From: JAUIET01 sp039111475
GTDB lineage: Bacteria > Pseudomonadota > Gammaproteobacteria > Pseudomonadales > JAUIET01
Direction of reading: 5' to 3'
NCBI GenBank assembly: GCA_039111475.1
Contig: JBCCIP010000004.1
Span: forward strand, 124,001-188,000
DNA length: 64,000 bases
This document shows positions 8,402 to 17,667 of this stretch, piece after piece. A program made the position numbers and the translations under genes. A model generated the notes under the pieces. It did no database searches and was not told the origin of the DNA. It saw only the letters and a list, made by a program, of their open reading frames with translations. Positions within the stretch are counted from its first letter, which is position 1. The number at the start of each line of letters is the position of its first letter.

Positions 8402-10051
8402 TTAGCTATTAGAGAGAGCGGCTTTGGCTGCGCGGCGTCCTGAGTAAACCGTATCAGCAATCGACAGGCCGCTGAAATTGGCCCCAGAACAGATACCGAC
8501 GGCAGTGCGACCGGCCGCATACAAGCCCTCTATTACCGAACCATTTGCACGAGTCACGCCTCCTGTAGCCTCGTCGACGGTCAAGCCACCATAAGGCATG
8601 CTGCCGGAGAAAGCATATTTATTGCGAAGAGACATATTAACCGCATAGTAGGGCGCCCGATTCTGCGCAACGAGGTTGACGGACTGCTTGCCAAAATCTG
8701 CATCTTTGCCGTTTGCCGCCAGACTGTTGTAGCGTGCCAATGATTGCTCAAGCGCGCTTGCATCAATACTGGTTTTTGCGGCCAGTGAATCTATAGTGGT
8801 GGCCCGTTTTGTGCCGCCCATAATGATATTCATTAAGGCTGGCATGCCCCACCACGACAAAGCGTTGCTGATAGGCCAGAGTAATTGTCTGACACCTTGC
8901 CAAAAAGTTGAGCTGTCCAACACAACCCAGGCACGGCCCTCGCCCTGCTGCGCGATGGCATTGCCCACATTTCCCAGATAGGCGTCTTCATTGATCAACC
9001 TGGCGCCGTCCTGCCCGACCAGTAGGCCGCAAGAAAACGCTTCAGGTGGTGACAGGGCTTTGCTCAGAAAGACCTGTCCCATGCAATCCAGTGCTCCGCC
9101 TGCCGTCATTCCCAATTCAATGCCACTGCCGTCGCAGCCCATAGAGCCACCGCGCACCAGGTCAGCCGCCGCACTGGTGATGTCCGGGCGAAATTGGCCA
9201 TACAATCCAAGATTGTAGTTATAGCCACCGCTTGCAAGAATCAGCCCTTTGTGGGCTCTTAGCCGAATGCGCTTATCCGGCGCACCGGCCTCCAAAGCGG
9301 CTGTCTGCGCAATGTAGTCTTCTGCTTTTGCGCTGTTGAAAGGTTTCATCGGGTCAACCTTTTGGTATAGAGCCGCATGCTCACGCCAAAGCGACTCAGG
9401 CAATGCTTGTGCCTCAACACCTAATACTCGGCCCTTACTATCAATAATCAGCCGCCTGGCCGGGCAGTGGGGCAAAATTTCCACGCCACTGTCACGTGCG
9501 CTGTTTAGCAAAGGTTCAAAATATTGCTTACCGCTGGCCCCTTTACCCACTGTGCGATGGCCGCGAGGTGCTGGTGTGGCTACCTCTGGATTGAATTTTT
9601 CCATACCGGTGTAATACAGGTGGAAACCATCGGGAGGGTAGGCGGTTCGTCTTTCATAAACGGTACTTTCGAATTGCACACCCTTATCCTGCAACCAGCG
9701 AATATTGTCTGCGCTGCTATTGCAAAAGGCTCGAAGCCCCTGCTCGCTAACCGGCGTGCCTTCGTAGTTAAGATAGTTAAACATATTGTCTGCGCTGTCG
9801 CTGAATCCAGCATCGGCCTGAACTTCAGTTCCGCCTGCATATACAACACCGCCGCTGTTTGCTGTCGCGCCCCCGCCAGCGAATCTATCCAAAGCGATGA
9901 CGCTAGCTCCACGCTCACGACCTTCCAGCGCAGCGCAGACTCCAGCGCCACCAAAGCCAACAACCACAATGTCTGCCTCGTTATCCCAGTCCAGAGCCTC
10001 GGCACCATCTACCTGCAGCGGCTCAGCTATATTCGATGTGAATTGCGTCAT
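8402..10051 (-). CDS. FAD-dependent dehydrogenase, KstD/fumarate-reductase flavoprotein type
   Basis: 549 residues from the ATG at 10051 (MTQFTSNIAEP), preferred over an upstream in-frame ATG at 10102 that would run through the operator-flanking region. Seen: dinucleotide motif VVGFGGAG at residues 30-37, GGGATANSGG near 59-68 and a C-terminal FAD segment GLYAAGRTAVGICSGANFSG. This architecture belongs to the FAD_binding_2 family, including 3-ketosteroid delta-1-dehydrogenase and related enzymes that introduce or reduce a double bond next to a carbonyl. Divergent from the cupin gene across an operator of the same type as that before the P450, so it is probably in the same pathway. Steroid specificity is a guess. 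Confidence 0.85.
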   Translation of the reverse strand: MTQFTSNIAEPLQVDGAEALDWDNEADIVVVGFGGAGVCAALEGRERGASVIALDRFAGGGATANSGGVVYAGGTEVQADAGFSDSADNMFNYLNYEGTPVSEQGLRAFCNSSADNIRWLQDKGVQFESTVYERRTAYPPDGFHLYYTGMEKFNPEVATPAPRGHRTVGKGASGKQYFEPLLNSARDSGVEILPHCPARRLIIDSKGRVLGVEAQALPESLWREHAALYQKVDPMKPFNSAKAEDYIAQTAALEAGAPDKRIRLRAHKGLILASGGYNYNLGLYGQFRPDITSAAADLVRGGSMGCDGSGIELGMTAGGALDCMGQVFLSKALSPPEAFSCGLLVGQDGARLINEDAYLGNVGNAIAQQGEGRAWVVLDSSTFWQGVRQLLWPISNALSWWGMPALMNIIMGGTKRATTIDSLAAKTSIDASALEQSLARYNSLAANGKDADFGKQSVNLVAQNRAPYYAVNMSLRNKYAFSGSMPYGGLTVDEATGGVTRANGSVIEGLYAAGRTAVGICSGANFSGLSIADTVYSGRRAAKAALSNS

Positions 10052-10111
10052 GACGTTCGCATGATCTCCTAAGAAGCTCCTGTGCCCAAATATAATCCAC
10101 ACAGAGCCTTA

Positions 10112-10129
10112 AATCAACATGTGTTGATT
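10112..10129. promoter_or_regulatory. Palindromic operator B (KstD-like/cupin divergent promoter)
   Basis: AATCAACATGTGTTGATT has 8-bp arms around a central TG and lies between the divergent flavoprotein (start 10051) and cupin (start 10231) genes. It shares the ACATGTGT core with the site at 5383. It is likely bound by the same dimeric regulator. Confidence 0.62.
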
Positions 10130-10230
10130 ATAAAGATGGCTGTTGATATTATGTGCTCAAAGCCTACCATCTGACACTATCGATGCGCCGCCTTACTGGG
10201 CAGCAGCGCGCATGGACACAGGAGAGCGCT

Positions 10231-10695
10231 ATGCCCATGCCGGACGGAATGATTGCCGAGCTATCGAAAACACACGATTATTCGGTGTTGGCAGATGATG
10301 ATTGGATACCGGGAGTAGACCCGGACAATTCTTGGTTCAGACTGTTGTACTTTTCAGCGGAGACTGGGGTGTGGGCGGTTATTTTTCGTTGGAAGCAAGG
10401 TTTTATTGCCCCAAGCCACACCCATCTAGGCGCTTCGCATTCCTATATTCTTAAGGGCGAATTGGCGGTTCGTGACAACCGCTATCCGGCGGGGGCGTAT
10501 CTGTTTGAAGCAAACGGTAGCCATCACGGTGCGACTGAGGCAATTGTTGATACCGAATACCTGTTCATAGGCAATGGACCACTTGCGTTTAACAACGAGC
10601 ATGGTGAACTCACAGGCCTGTTTGGTTGGAAAGAGGCGCTTGCATACAAGCAACGGCATGAATCTCCAGAATCTACTTCAGAAGGCAAAAAATGA
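10231..10695 (+). CDS. Cupin domain protein
   Basis: About 154 residues from the ATG at 10231 (MPMPDGMIAEL), chosen because AGGAGA lies 5 bases upstream; an in-frame ATG at 10153 has no such site. Single cupin barrel with metal-ligand motifs HTHLGASHSYILKGE and, further on, GSHHGATEA. It resembles the ChrR/2,4'-dihydroxyacetophenone dioxygenase-like cupins, which use a mononuclear metal to cleave or isomerise ring or keto compounds. The stop overlaps the start of the glyoxalase gene as ATGA, so translation is coupled. Exact reaction unknown. Confidence 0.82.
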   Translation: MPMPDGMIAELSKTHDYSVLADDDWIPGVDPDNSWFRLLYFSAETGVWAVIFRWKQGFIAPSHTHLGASHSYILKGELAVRDNRYPAGAYLFEANGSHHGATEAIVDTEYLFIGNGPLAFNNEHGELTGLFGWKEALAYKQRHESPESTSEGKK

Positions 10696-11210
10696 AGGTG
10701 GCAACTGATTACCATCGCGACACTGAGGGAGACACGAGAGACTTCGTGTTTAACCAGACCATGCTTCGTATAAAAGATCCTGCCGTGTCATTGGCTTTTT
10801 ATCGCGAGGTACTGGGCATGACGTTGGTTAAGCAGTTGGCGTTTCCGAAGATGTCATTCAGTCTGTATTTCCTGGCCTACGGTACGGAAGAGCACTTAAG
10901 CAGCATCGGCAATGCGTTTGGCCGTGCGGGCGTGCTGGAGTTGACTCATAACTACGGGACAGACACCGATGCCGGCTTTGCTGGCTATCACAATGGCAAC
11001 TCTGAACCACAGGGCTTCGGCCACATTGGCATTTGTGTTCCTGATGTGGACAAAGCTTGCGAACGTTTTGAACGAATGAGCGTTGAGTTTGTAAAACGAC
11101 CGAACGACGGCGCCATGCAGGGTCTTGCGTTTATCAAAGACCCTGATGGTTACTGGATAGAAATTCTGTCCACCAACGGCATGGAGCGACTTCTGCAAAC
11201 CGAGGAGTGA
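10692..11210 (+). CDS. gloA: Lactoylglutathione lyase (glyoxalase I)
   Basis: 172 residues with the full metal-ligand set of glyoxalase I: Gln22 (FNQTMLRIKDP), Glu83 (GVLELTHNYGT), His111 (GFGHIGICV) and Glu157 (YWIEIL). The spacing is that of the longer, eukaryote-like class I enzymes. It isomerises the methylglyoxal-glutathione hemithioacetal to S-lactoylglutathione in the cytosol. The start overlaps the cupin stop by 4 bp, an unusual pairing that suggests the operon produces or tolerates a reactive ketoaldehyde; it may instead act on a pathway-specific glutathione adduct. Confidence 0.9.
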   Translation: MKVATDYHRDTEGDTRDFVFNQTMLRIKDPAVSLAFYREVLGMTLVKQLAFPKMSFSLYFLAYGTEEHLSSIGNAFGRAGVLELTHNYGTDTDAGFAGYHNGNSEPQGFGHIGICVPDVDKACERFERMSVEFVKRPNDGAMQGLAFIKDPDGYWIEILSTNGMERLLQTEE

Positions 11211-11216
11211 TGTAGG

Positions 11217-12455
11217 CTACTTGGTATGCAGCACAACCGGCAAATCCGTAATTCCGCGCACAAAGTTTGATTTCAGACGCGTCGCCTTTCCAACTACCTC
11301 TACTCGGTCGAAACGTTTGAGTATCTCTTCCCACACAAGCCTAAGTTGCATTTCAGCCAAACGATTGCCCATGCAACGATGCACACCAAACCCAAACGAA
11401 ATGTGCTGGCGCGCACGACGGCGGTCAATCAGAAATTCATCAGGGCGTTCAATTCTTGTCTCGTCGCGATTTCCCGACACGTACCACAATGCCACTTTAT
11501 CGCCTTCTTTGATCTGCTTACCTCGAAATTCGAAATCCTGCGTGGCGGTTCGGCGCATGTGCATCAGCGGTGTCTGGAAGCGGATAATCTCAGACACCAT
11601 GTTCGGCACCAAGCTGGGGTCTGCTTTTAGTTTTTCGTACTCCGCAGGGTTTTCGTTAAGCATCAATACTCCACCGGAAATGGAATTTCGGGTAGTGTCG
11701 TTACCGCCGACAATCAATAGAATCAGATTGCCAAGAAACTCCATTGGATCCATTTCTTTGAATACCTCAGAGTGCGCCATTAACGTGATAAAGTCGTATT
11801 TACCCTCTGGTGATTGCTGCGCGCGCTCGTTCCAGATGCCAGTGAATACTGTGAGGCACTCTGTCAGAGCTTCCTGACGCTCTTCTTTAGTCGCGCTGTC
11901 ATCGCCGGCAATTTCAGGAGACGCCGTGGCCATGTCCGACCAGAAAGTGAGCTTGCGACGATCTTCAAAGGGAAAATCAAACAACGTCGCCAACATTTGC
12001 GTCGTCAGTTCTATGGAAACGCGATCGACCCAGTTGAACGGCTCACCAATGGGTAGTTCGTCCATAATGTGCCCGATTCGCTTACGAATTAGTGGCTCCA
12101 TCATCGTCAGGCTTTGCGGGGATACTGCAGGCGTTACAACTTTGCGCTGATCGTCATGCTTGCTTGCATCCATTGCAATAAACTGTTCAACCGTAAAGTC
12201 GGGGTCTTGATCTCCGAGGACGATGGCAGGAAAAGACGAGAAGACCTCCGTGTTTTTCTCAACTTCAACAATGTCGTCAAACCGAGTGATGGACCAAAAC
12301 GGACCAAAATTGCTCTCTGCGCAGTAATGAACCGGGTCTTCCGCACGCAAACGTTTAAACATCGGCCACTGGGCCTCGAGTTCGTACAAACTGGGATTAG
12401 AGGGATTAATCCGATCTAAAGGCGTGTCGTCGGAATACAGGCTTGCAGTGGCCAC
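11217..12455 (-). CDS. Cytochrome P450 of the CYP153 type (alkane/fatty-acid terminal hydroxylase family)
   Basis: 412 residues with a GTG start. CYP153 hallmarks are seen: DRVSIELTTQMLATLFDF at 144-161 followed by PFEDRRKL, and EFLGNLILLIVGGNDTTRN at about 239-257. The I-helix motif is GGNDTT (250-255), ExxR is Glu289/Arg292 and the haem loop FGFGVHRCMG is at 354-363 with Cys361. CYP153 enzymes hydroxylate the terminal carbon of medium-chain alkanes, alcohols or terpenoid side chains and need a ferredoxin and reductase, not found here. The gene converges on glyoxalase I with 6 bp between the stops. A 14-bp palindrome covers the ribosome binding site and the first base of the start codon. Confidence 0.92.
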   Translation of the reverse strand: MATASLYSDDTPLDRINPSNPSLYELEAQWPMFKRLRAEDPVHYCAESNFGPFWSITRFDDIVEVEKNTEVFSSFPAIVLGDQDPDFTVEQFIAMDASKHDDQRKVVTPAVSPQSLTMMEPLIRKRIGHIMDELPIGEPFNWVDRVSIELTTQMLATLFDFPFEDRRKLTFWSDMATASPEIAGDDSATKEERQEALTECLTVFTGIWNERAQQSPEGKYDFITLMAHSEVFKEMDPMEFLGNLILLIVGGNDTTRNSISGGVLMLNENPAEYEKLKADPSLVPNMVSEIIRFQTPLMHMRRTATQDFEFRGKQIKEGDKVALWYVSGNRDETRIERPDEFLIDRRRARQHISFGFGVHRCMGNRLAEMQLRLVWEEILKRFDRVEVVGKATRLKSNFVRGITDLPVVLHTK

Positions 12456-12467
12456 GGAGCGCTCCGT
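12454..12467. promoter_or_regulatory. Palindrome over the CYP153 ribosome binding site
   Basis: ACGGAGCGCTCCGT is a perfect inverted repeat. On the minus strand its GGAG is the presumed ribosome binding site and its last bases touch the GTG start. It could fold and hide the site, or be a protein operator. No function is shown. Confidence 0.35.
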
Positions 12468-12563
12468 TTATGCTGTTTTTTCCATCATAAGGCGAAATGA
12501 CTGTGGTTGCCACCGGGGTCGTGGTACTGGATTTGCTCGTGAGGTGGCCGTTAGTCCACTCGG

Positions 12564-13550
12564 CTACAAGCCAACGTTGTTTTTATTGAGAACCTGCTCT
12601 GCTCGATAACTGGAACGAACAAACACGCCAGAAACAACTTCCAGAAAGCCTTTCTCCAGCCCCCATAGCCGGTATTGCTCAAACTGCTGAGGTGTGACAT
12701 ATCGATCGATAGGGTGGTGGTTGAGCGTGGGCTGCAGGTATTGGCCAAAGGTGACAATATCAACCTTGGCCTCACGCAAGTCATCCATACACTGCAGTAT
12801 TTCTTGGTCGGTTTCGCCTAGGCCTAGCATCAAACTGGTCTTGGTTAACAGCTCAGGTTTGTGTGCCTTGGCGTGAGCGAGTACGTCCAGTGTTTGTTGG
12901 TAAGTAGCGCGTGGATCACGTACTGGGTGGGTTAGTCGGCGAACAGTTTCCACATTCTGCGCAAACACGACAATACCTGACTCAATCACGGTTTCCACGT
13001 CCTTTCTCACGCCAAGAAAATCAGGCGTTAATGCTTCAACCGCGGTTTCAGGATTTACCTCAATGATTTTGCGCACGCAGGCTGCGTAGTGTCCTGCGCC
13101 ACCATCTGGCAAATCATCGCGGTTAACCGAAGTTAAAACCACATACTTAAGGCCCATCAGTTGCACGGAGCGGGCCGCATTGTTCGGTTCTTCGTGGTCA
13201 AGCCAGGCTTGAGGGTTGCCAGTATTCACTGAGCAGAAGCGACATGCTCGAGTGCAAGTATCGCCCATTAACATGATGGTTGCGGTGCCGGCGCTCCAGC
13301 ATTCGCTCATATTTGGGCATTTCGCTTCCTCACACACAGTGGCAAGGCGGTGCTCCTTCACAATGCTACGCACATTCTCGAACGCCTGGCCGCCCTTAAT
13401 ACGCATGCGCAGCCAGTCTGGCTTTTTATGGCGCTGCTGCTCAGGAGTCCTGGTTTTGATGCCATCCTTGATCGCGGTGATACCAAGCTCGTTGGTAAAT
13501 TTATCGCCGCTGTGTATTTGTACGGCGGGTATTCGGGTGTCTTTGGGCAT
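12564..13550 (-). CDS. lipA: Lipoyl synthase
   Basis: 328 residues, radical SAM enzyme that inserts two sulfurs into protein-bound octanoyl groups to make lipoyl cofactors. Seen: auxiliary cluster cysteines C73, C78 and C84 in CEEAKCPNMSEC, radical SAM cluster C99, C103 and C106 in CTRACRFC, and the C-terminal RSSY motif whose serine ligates the auxiliary cluster. Length matches the family. lipB, often adjacent in gammaproteobacteria, is not in the window, and lipA stands alone between catabolic and metal-uptake blocks. Confidence 0.97.
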   Translation of the reverse strand: MPKDTRIPAVQIHSGDKFTNELGITAIKDGIKTRTPEQQRHKKPDWLRMRIKGGQAFENVRSIVKEHRLATVCEEAKCPNMSECWSAGTATIMLMGDTCTRACRFCSVNTGNPQAWLDHEEPNNAARSVQLMGLKYVVLTSVNRDDLPDGGAGHYAACVRKIIEVNPETAVEALTPDFLGVRKDVETVIESGIVVFAQNVETVRRLTHPVRDPRATYQQTLDVLAHAKAHKPELLTKTSLMLGLGETDQEILQCMDDLREAKVDIVTFGQYLQPTLNHHPIDRYVTPQQFEQYRLWGLEKGFLEVVSGVFVRSSYRAEQVLNKNNVGL

Positions 13551-13907
13551 TTGGGCGCGATGTTGTTCTGACGGTTACCAGTATACGAATAACAAGGTGA
13601 TTTGCACAAAATAATAATAGGTTCTGTCGCAAGCTATTCACGGCTTTCGCGACGATGCCATCCGTGACCGCCTACGCTTAAGTCTAAAACTCGTTCAATT
13701 TTGGTAAGCACCTGAACAGGGTTGAGCAGTATCGAAATCTTAGGGTGATTGTGTTTGACGAATGGGGCAGAGCAGTTGGATGAGAATCAGAGTCAGATTA
13801 CAGCCGTCTCAAAGAGTTAATTTGCCGGCACGTTGTGTAAACTGTATTAGCAAGGGATTGATAGCGGTTTTGGCTAATATCTCTTAGCTGGATATCGGAC
13901 TACGACT
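13551..13907. other. Intergenic region without recognised gene
   Basis: 357 bp between the start of lipA and the stop of the aspartoacylase-like gene. It must hold the lipA promoter. No convincing ORF, hairpin terminator, Fur or Zur box was seen. Confidence 0.5.
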
Positions 13908-14951
13908 TCAATCGACACGTCCAACAACAACCAGAGTTTCACCTTTGCGCACCGGTGGGGCCGACAATCGAATTAACAACATGCCATCGATTGGAGATTT
14001 TACATCGAATAATCGACGGCCATGCCAGTCGGTGACATAGCCAAGCAGTTCATCTTTTGCGACTGCCTGACCTGCTTCCTTGAGCGAAACCCATGAGCCA
14101 TCTTCAGGTGATTTAATACTTTGGCGTTCTTTTATTAGCGTGGGCGCTGCTGCAGGCGTCGACGGCTGATTAATCATACCCAAATGCGACATAGTGCGAA
14201 AAACACCCTGCTCAATGAGGTCAACTGCTTCACGATCGATGACCGCCATGCCGCCGGCCTCTACATCAATTGAAGGTATGCCTTGTGCTATTGCGGATGA
14301 CCCGGCCCAAATTGCGGCCTTCGGGTCAGAGAGTTCCCATTGGAATTCGACGATATACGGTGCGCCGAATGCATAGGCAAGTGCTCGGGATTTCGAAATC
14401 ACGTCGGCATTGCCAGCCTTTCCGTAGTAGCCCACCCAGTAGGGCCTGAGGTCTTCGTTGCCATCTCCTGAATGCACGTCCAATACCACGTCCGCTAGCG
14501 GAAATATTTGGCGGCTTAGGGTATGAGCGATTCGCTCAGACTGGCTGCCTTCTTTCTTACCTGGAAACAAGCGATTGATGTTTTTGCCGTCGACTGGATT
14601 GGTGTACACCGAACGGCCCATATACGCAGGTAAGTTAGCGATATGAACGAGAATGACTGAGCCACTAAGCTGTTTGTCCGATATCGTGGCAGCCAGTTTT
14701 TGAGTGGGGTGTATCGGCGAATATTCAGAACCATGGACGCCAGCCAATACCAGCAGCGTTGGCCCACCATCAACGCCCGTGATCACAGTGATCGGCAACT
14801 GCGTTTGTTGGTCGGCTGGGCCAACCGTAAGCTCTAAATGATGTCGCCCCGTATTCTTCAAAGCCGCGACTAGATGCTCAATGTCCGCTGCCCGCGTATT
14901 CACTGAGACCAGCGCAACCGTTAAAAATACGTAAAAAATACTCTTTCGCAC
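13908..14951 (-). CDS. Periplasmic succinylglutamate desuccinylase/aspartoacylase (M14-like) family hydrolase
   Basis: 347 residues. A signal peptide is visible (MRKSIFYVFLTVALVSVNTRA), so the enzyme is exported. Zinc-binding residues typical of the family are His73 and Glu76 in GVHGSEY and His160 in LDVHSGD; NINRLFPG near 124-131 fits the substrate-binding Asn/Arg pair. The last ~75 residues (IKSPEDGSWV, VKSPIDGMLL) form a biotinyl-lipoyl-like barrel. The family hydrolyses N-acyl amino acids or C-terminal amides. It is the last gene of an operon with a TonB receptor and an ABC system, which suggests processing of an imported or exported peptide or metallophore; that role is inference. Confidence 0.82.
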   Translation of the reverse strand: MRKSIFYVFLTVALVSVNTRAADIEHLVAALKNTGRHHLELTVGPADQQTQLPITVITGVDGGPTLLVLAGVHGSEYSPIHPTQKLAATISDKQLSGSVILVHIANLPAYMGRSVYTNPVDGKNINRLFPGKKEGSQSERIAHTLSRQIFPLADVVLDVHSGDGNEDLRPYWVGYYGKAGNADVISKSRALAYAFGAPYIVEFQWELSDPKAAIWAGSSAIAQGIPSIDVEAGGMAVIDREAVDLIEQGVFRTMSHLGMINQPSTPAAAPTLIKERQSIKSPEDGSWVSLKEAGQAVAKDELLGYVTDWHGRRLFDVKSPIDGMLLIRLSAPPVRKGETLVVVGRVD

Positions 14952-14960
14952 TATTTATAC

Positions 14961-16220
14961 TCAGATACCGCAAGGCTTGAATTGAGGCAATTTACTCATA
15001 TTAATCTCGTTAAATTCTTGCCGCCCAAACATCATGGGGTAATGGAACTCGCGAAGCGATGAATGGAAGTCGCGAACGCAGCGCATATACGCCATGTGCT
15101 GCCGAGTGTCTGTTTTCGCCAATTTAGTCAACCACTGCTCCACTAACAGGGGCGGCGATAAGAGCGCAATTCGGCTCATCCAACGGGCTCGCTCACGCAT
15201 TCCATCTTCAAGCGCCACGGAAAGCGGCTCAGCTTCTTGATCGCCCACCTGCTGGAAGGCGTAGTACCACCTCCACTCGAACGGTTTTTCGATCGTCACA
15301 TCTTTCCATTCGGGATGCCTGCTTGCGAACGCGTCCATAGTATCAATTTTGGGAAGATCCCAGGCATCGTTTACTGTTTCACGCTGAAGAAAAAGAATGT
15401 TGCCTCCATGTGGCACATCAATCGCGCGCTCCGTCAAGTATTTGCCCATAACCGGTATCAATACTGTCATCAGTAACCATGCGCCCAGCAACACCGCCGC
15501 GGCGGTGCTTGCTTCGTACACCCGAACTGCTATTAAGCGGCTAACGATCAGCCAAAACATCGCATGAATAATCACGGCTAACACCACCGCGATCAGCCCT
15601 GTGTGCCAGCGGCCGACAACAAGCGCTATTGTGATCAATGGAATAAGAATCGCGCCCAATAACAATAAGGTGCGTGCGAGCCCTCGTATGTGTAAGACAC
15701 GCCCGCCTCGTGCGCTGGTGGCATACAAAAGCTCGTACCGCGCGTCGCGACGTTCTCGCGCATCAAGGTCATACAGCAGCCCAATCAGTAGCAGGGGCAG
15801 AATTATGGACACCAGGTAGGCAAAGTCCAAATCACCCAGGCTCGACAGCTCCGGGTTGCCGGGGTCGTTTTCATAAATTTGCCCCTCTAACGCCAGCATT
15901 CTTACGCGATGCAGCCACGGGAGTTCATCACGCATGCCTAAGGCGACGAACGCCAAATCTGAAGGTAGATCATAGGTAAGATGAAATACATAGTACGCAG
16001 CACTACCAACATCGCTTTGAGCAGCAAGGGCTTGTTCTTTCTCATTCTCAATGCTCGGAAGCAATGTATGTAGGCGCGCACTTTGCTGTGCGACGTTAGC
16101 CAAACCCGCTATAAGTGCTAAAGATGACAGTGCTACAGTCGCGACCAGCACATAAACAACTGTCCTTTCACTCAAGGCAAAACGAAGCTCTCGCAGTAGC
16201 TCTGGTAGTAAGTTAGCCAT
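14961..16220 (-). CDS. ABC transporter permease, DUF3526 type (second of pair)
   Basis: 419 residues. One hydrophobic helix near the N terminus (VVYVLVATVALSSLALIAGL), a long extracytoplasmic part, then several helices (FAYLVSIILPLLLIGLLYDL, LLLLGAILIPLITIALVVG, ALIAVVL region) and a DUF3526-like periplasmic segment. It follows the ABC-2 membrane subunit pattern. The start overlaps the upstream permease by 8 bp and ends 9 bp before the aspartoacylase-like gene. With its partner and the ATPase it would form an ABC-2-type exporter; substrate unknown. Confidence 0.82.
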   Translation of the reverse strand: MANLLPELLRELRFALSERTVVYVLVATVALSSLALIAGLANVAQQSARLHTLLPSIENEKEQALAAQSDVGSAAYYVFHLTYDLPSDLAFVALGMRDELPWLHRVRMLALEGQIYENDPGNPELSSLGDLDFAYLVSIILPLLLIGLLYDLDARERRDARYELLYATSARGGRVLHIRGLARTLLLLGAILIPLITIALVVGRWHTGLIAVVLAVIIHAMFWLIVSRLIAVRVYEASTAAAVLLGAWLLMTVLIPVMGKYLTERAIDVPHGGNILFLQRETVNDAWDLPKIDTMDAFASRHPEWKDVTIEKPFEWRWYYAFQQVGDQEAEPLSVALEDGMRERARWMSRIALLSPPLLVEQWLTKLAKTDTRQHMAYMRCVRDFHSSLREFHYPMMFGRQEFNEINMSKLPQFKPCGI

Positions 16221-17667
16221 CGTGATTCCGAAGTGATCGTTGCGAAATGCTGGAGCTCAGAAATCCGGTGACGACACACCAGGCAAGCAGTAGAAAAGCA
16301 TGAGGCAAGCCAATCTGTAAGCGCTCGCTGACACTTCCAGCTTGCCAGGCAAAATTATCCAATACACGCCAATTGCTGGCGCTGACCCGCGCCTGTTGGC
16401 TGGCCTCTTCGCTGGCACCACGATTAACATCATTGGCGTAGCTGAGCTCTTTGATATGTAATCCATTTAACTTTTGGACGAAATCGAAACGCAAGGCTTC
16501 GGCGTCGCGCAAAAATTTGTGATATTGCCTAAGGTCGGTGTTGGCGGTTACCATAGAAAAAGAGCGCGCGGCCAATGTTGGCGACAGTGCGCCAAGGGCA
16601 TGCATGATTTTGACTTGCCCAGCCTCTTCAGCCATTCGTTTTTCCGCATACTCGGTCAATATGGACGTCAGCTTTGCCTCGGAGTTCGAAGCTACAACAC
16701 CGCGAAAATTAATGGGTAACTCTGCAATATCATTCACATTGTATTGCTCTAGCAGCTCATCTCGTAGTCGCGCGAACGCCGGATCATTGGCATTGTGGCC
16801 GTCGCCTACTTGTCGAACGTCTTCCAGCAATGCCAAATCATTGACAATTTTTCCGCTCACAGGTACCACAACATCCGCGATGGTTGCTGCAAAGCGCGGA
16901 ACAATAATTGCTAGCACAACCCAAACGGCAAGCAAGTAAGCCAGTGCATTGGCCGAGCGCCGCGTAGCTGATGAAAACCCACTGATCAAAAAGCACCAAC
17001 AGATTAGATAGAGTGCGTAGCCAAGCATAAACAAAAGACCAATCAGTACACTCTCGCCCGTCACTATCGAATACAATGTGGCAAAAGCGAGCGGCATTAG
17101 CGATACCAGAGCAATAGCGATCAGCGCCAATGTTTTGCCGCACCATAGCTGAAATGCTGTCACCGACGATGTCATCAGCATGGATGCGGTTTTTGCTTCG
17201 CGCTCTCTGGCCACCGCACTGAAGCCAATCACAATCAGAAGCAATGGCACCAACACTTGATACGCAAAAGCCGGGGTTAGCGTAGCAAAAGGCCCGGCGG
17301 GCGCTGCGGAATACCTGGGGGAGAAAACCGCAGAATTTTGTCGGTGACCTTCCAGAAACATAATAGTGCCCGAGAAGGCATCAACACCTGGATCCACCAA
17401 TGCAAGCGGTGCAGGTGAACGCAGCACGTAGTGCCCGTAGTGCACCATACGATGGGGATGCCGCGCAGGTTGTGATAGAAAAGTCTCGGTTGCCGTCTGC
17501 TGAAAACTCGTTCTTTCAGTGTGCTCTGCACTGATTCGAAAAGATGTGCTAACTACTGCGGCAATCACCAACCCAAGTGCAGCTATAACAACGCTAACAC
17601 CCAGCTTAGATCGCTTCCAATATCGCCATTCATCACTGGCTATTAACAAACTTGGACGCTGGTTCAT
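16213..17667 (-). CDS. ABC transporter permease, DUF3526 type (first of pair)
   Basis: 484 residues with an N-terminal helix (GVSVVIAALGLVIAAVVSTS), a soluble loop of about 100 residues, then a block of helices (YQVLVPLLLIVIGFSAVARE, TLALIAIALVSLMPLAFATL, LLFMLGYALYLICWCFLISG) and a last helix at the C terminus. The ABC-2 pattern VAREREAKTASMLMTSS is typical. It overlaps the ATPase gene by 4 bp upstream and the second permease by 8 bp downstream, so the three subunits are translationally coupled. Confidence 0.83.
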   Translation of the reverse strand: MNQRPSLLIASDEWRYWKRSKLGVSVVIAALGLVIAAVVSTSFRISAEHTERTSFQQTATETFLSQPARHPHRMVHYGHYVLRSPAPLALVDPGVDAFSGTIMFLEGHRQNSAVFSPRYSAAPAGPFATLTPAFAYQVLVPLLLIVIGFSAVAREREAKTASMLMTSSVTAFQLWCGKTLALIAIALVSLMPLAFATLYSIVTGESVLIGLLFMLGYALYLICWCFLISGFSSATRRSANALAYLLAVWVVLAIIVPRFAATIADVVVPVSGKIVNDLALLEDVRQVGDGHNANDPAFARLRDELLEQYNVNDIAELPINFRGVVASNSEAKLTSILTEYAEKRMAEEAGQVKIMHALGALSPTLAARSFSMVTANTDLRQYHKFLRDAEALRFDFVQKLNGLHIKELSYANDVNRGASEEASQQARVSASNWRVLDNFAWQAGSVSERLQIGLPHAFLLLAWCVVTGFLSSSISQRSLRNHDG

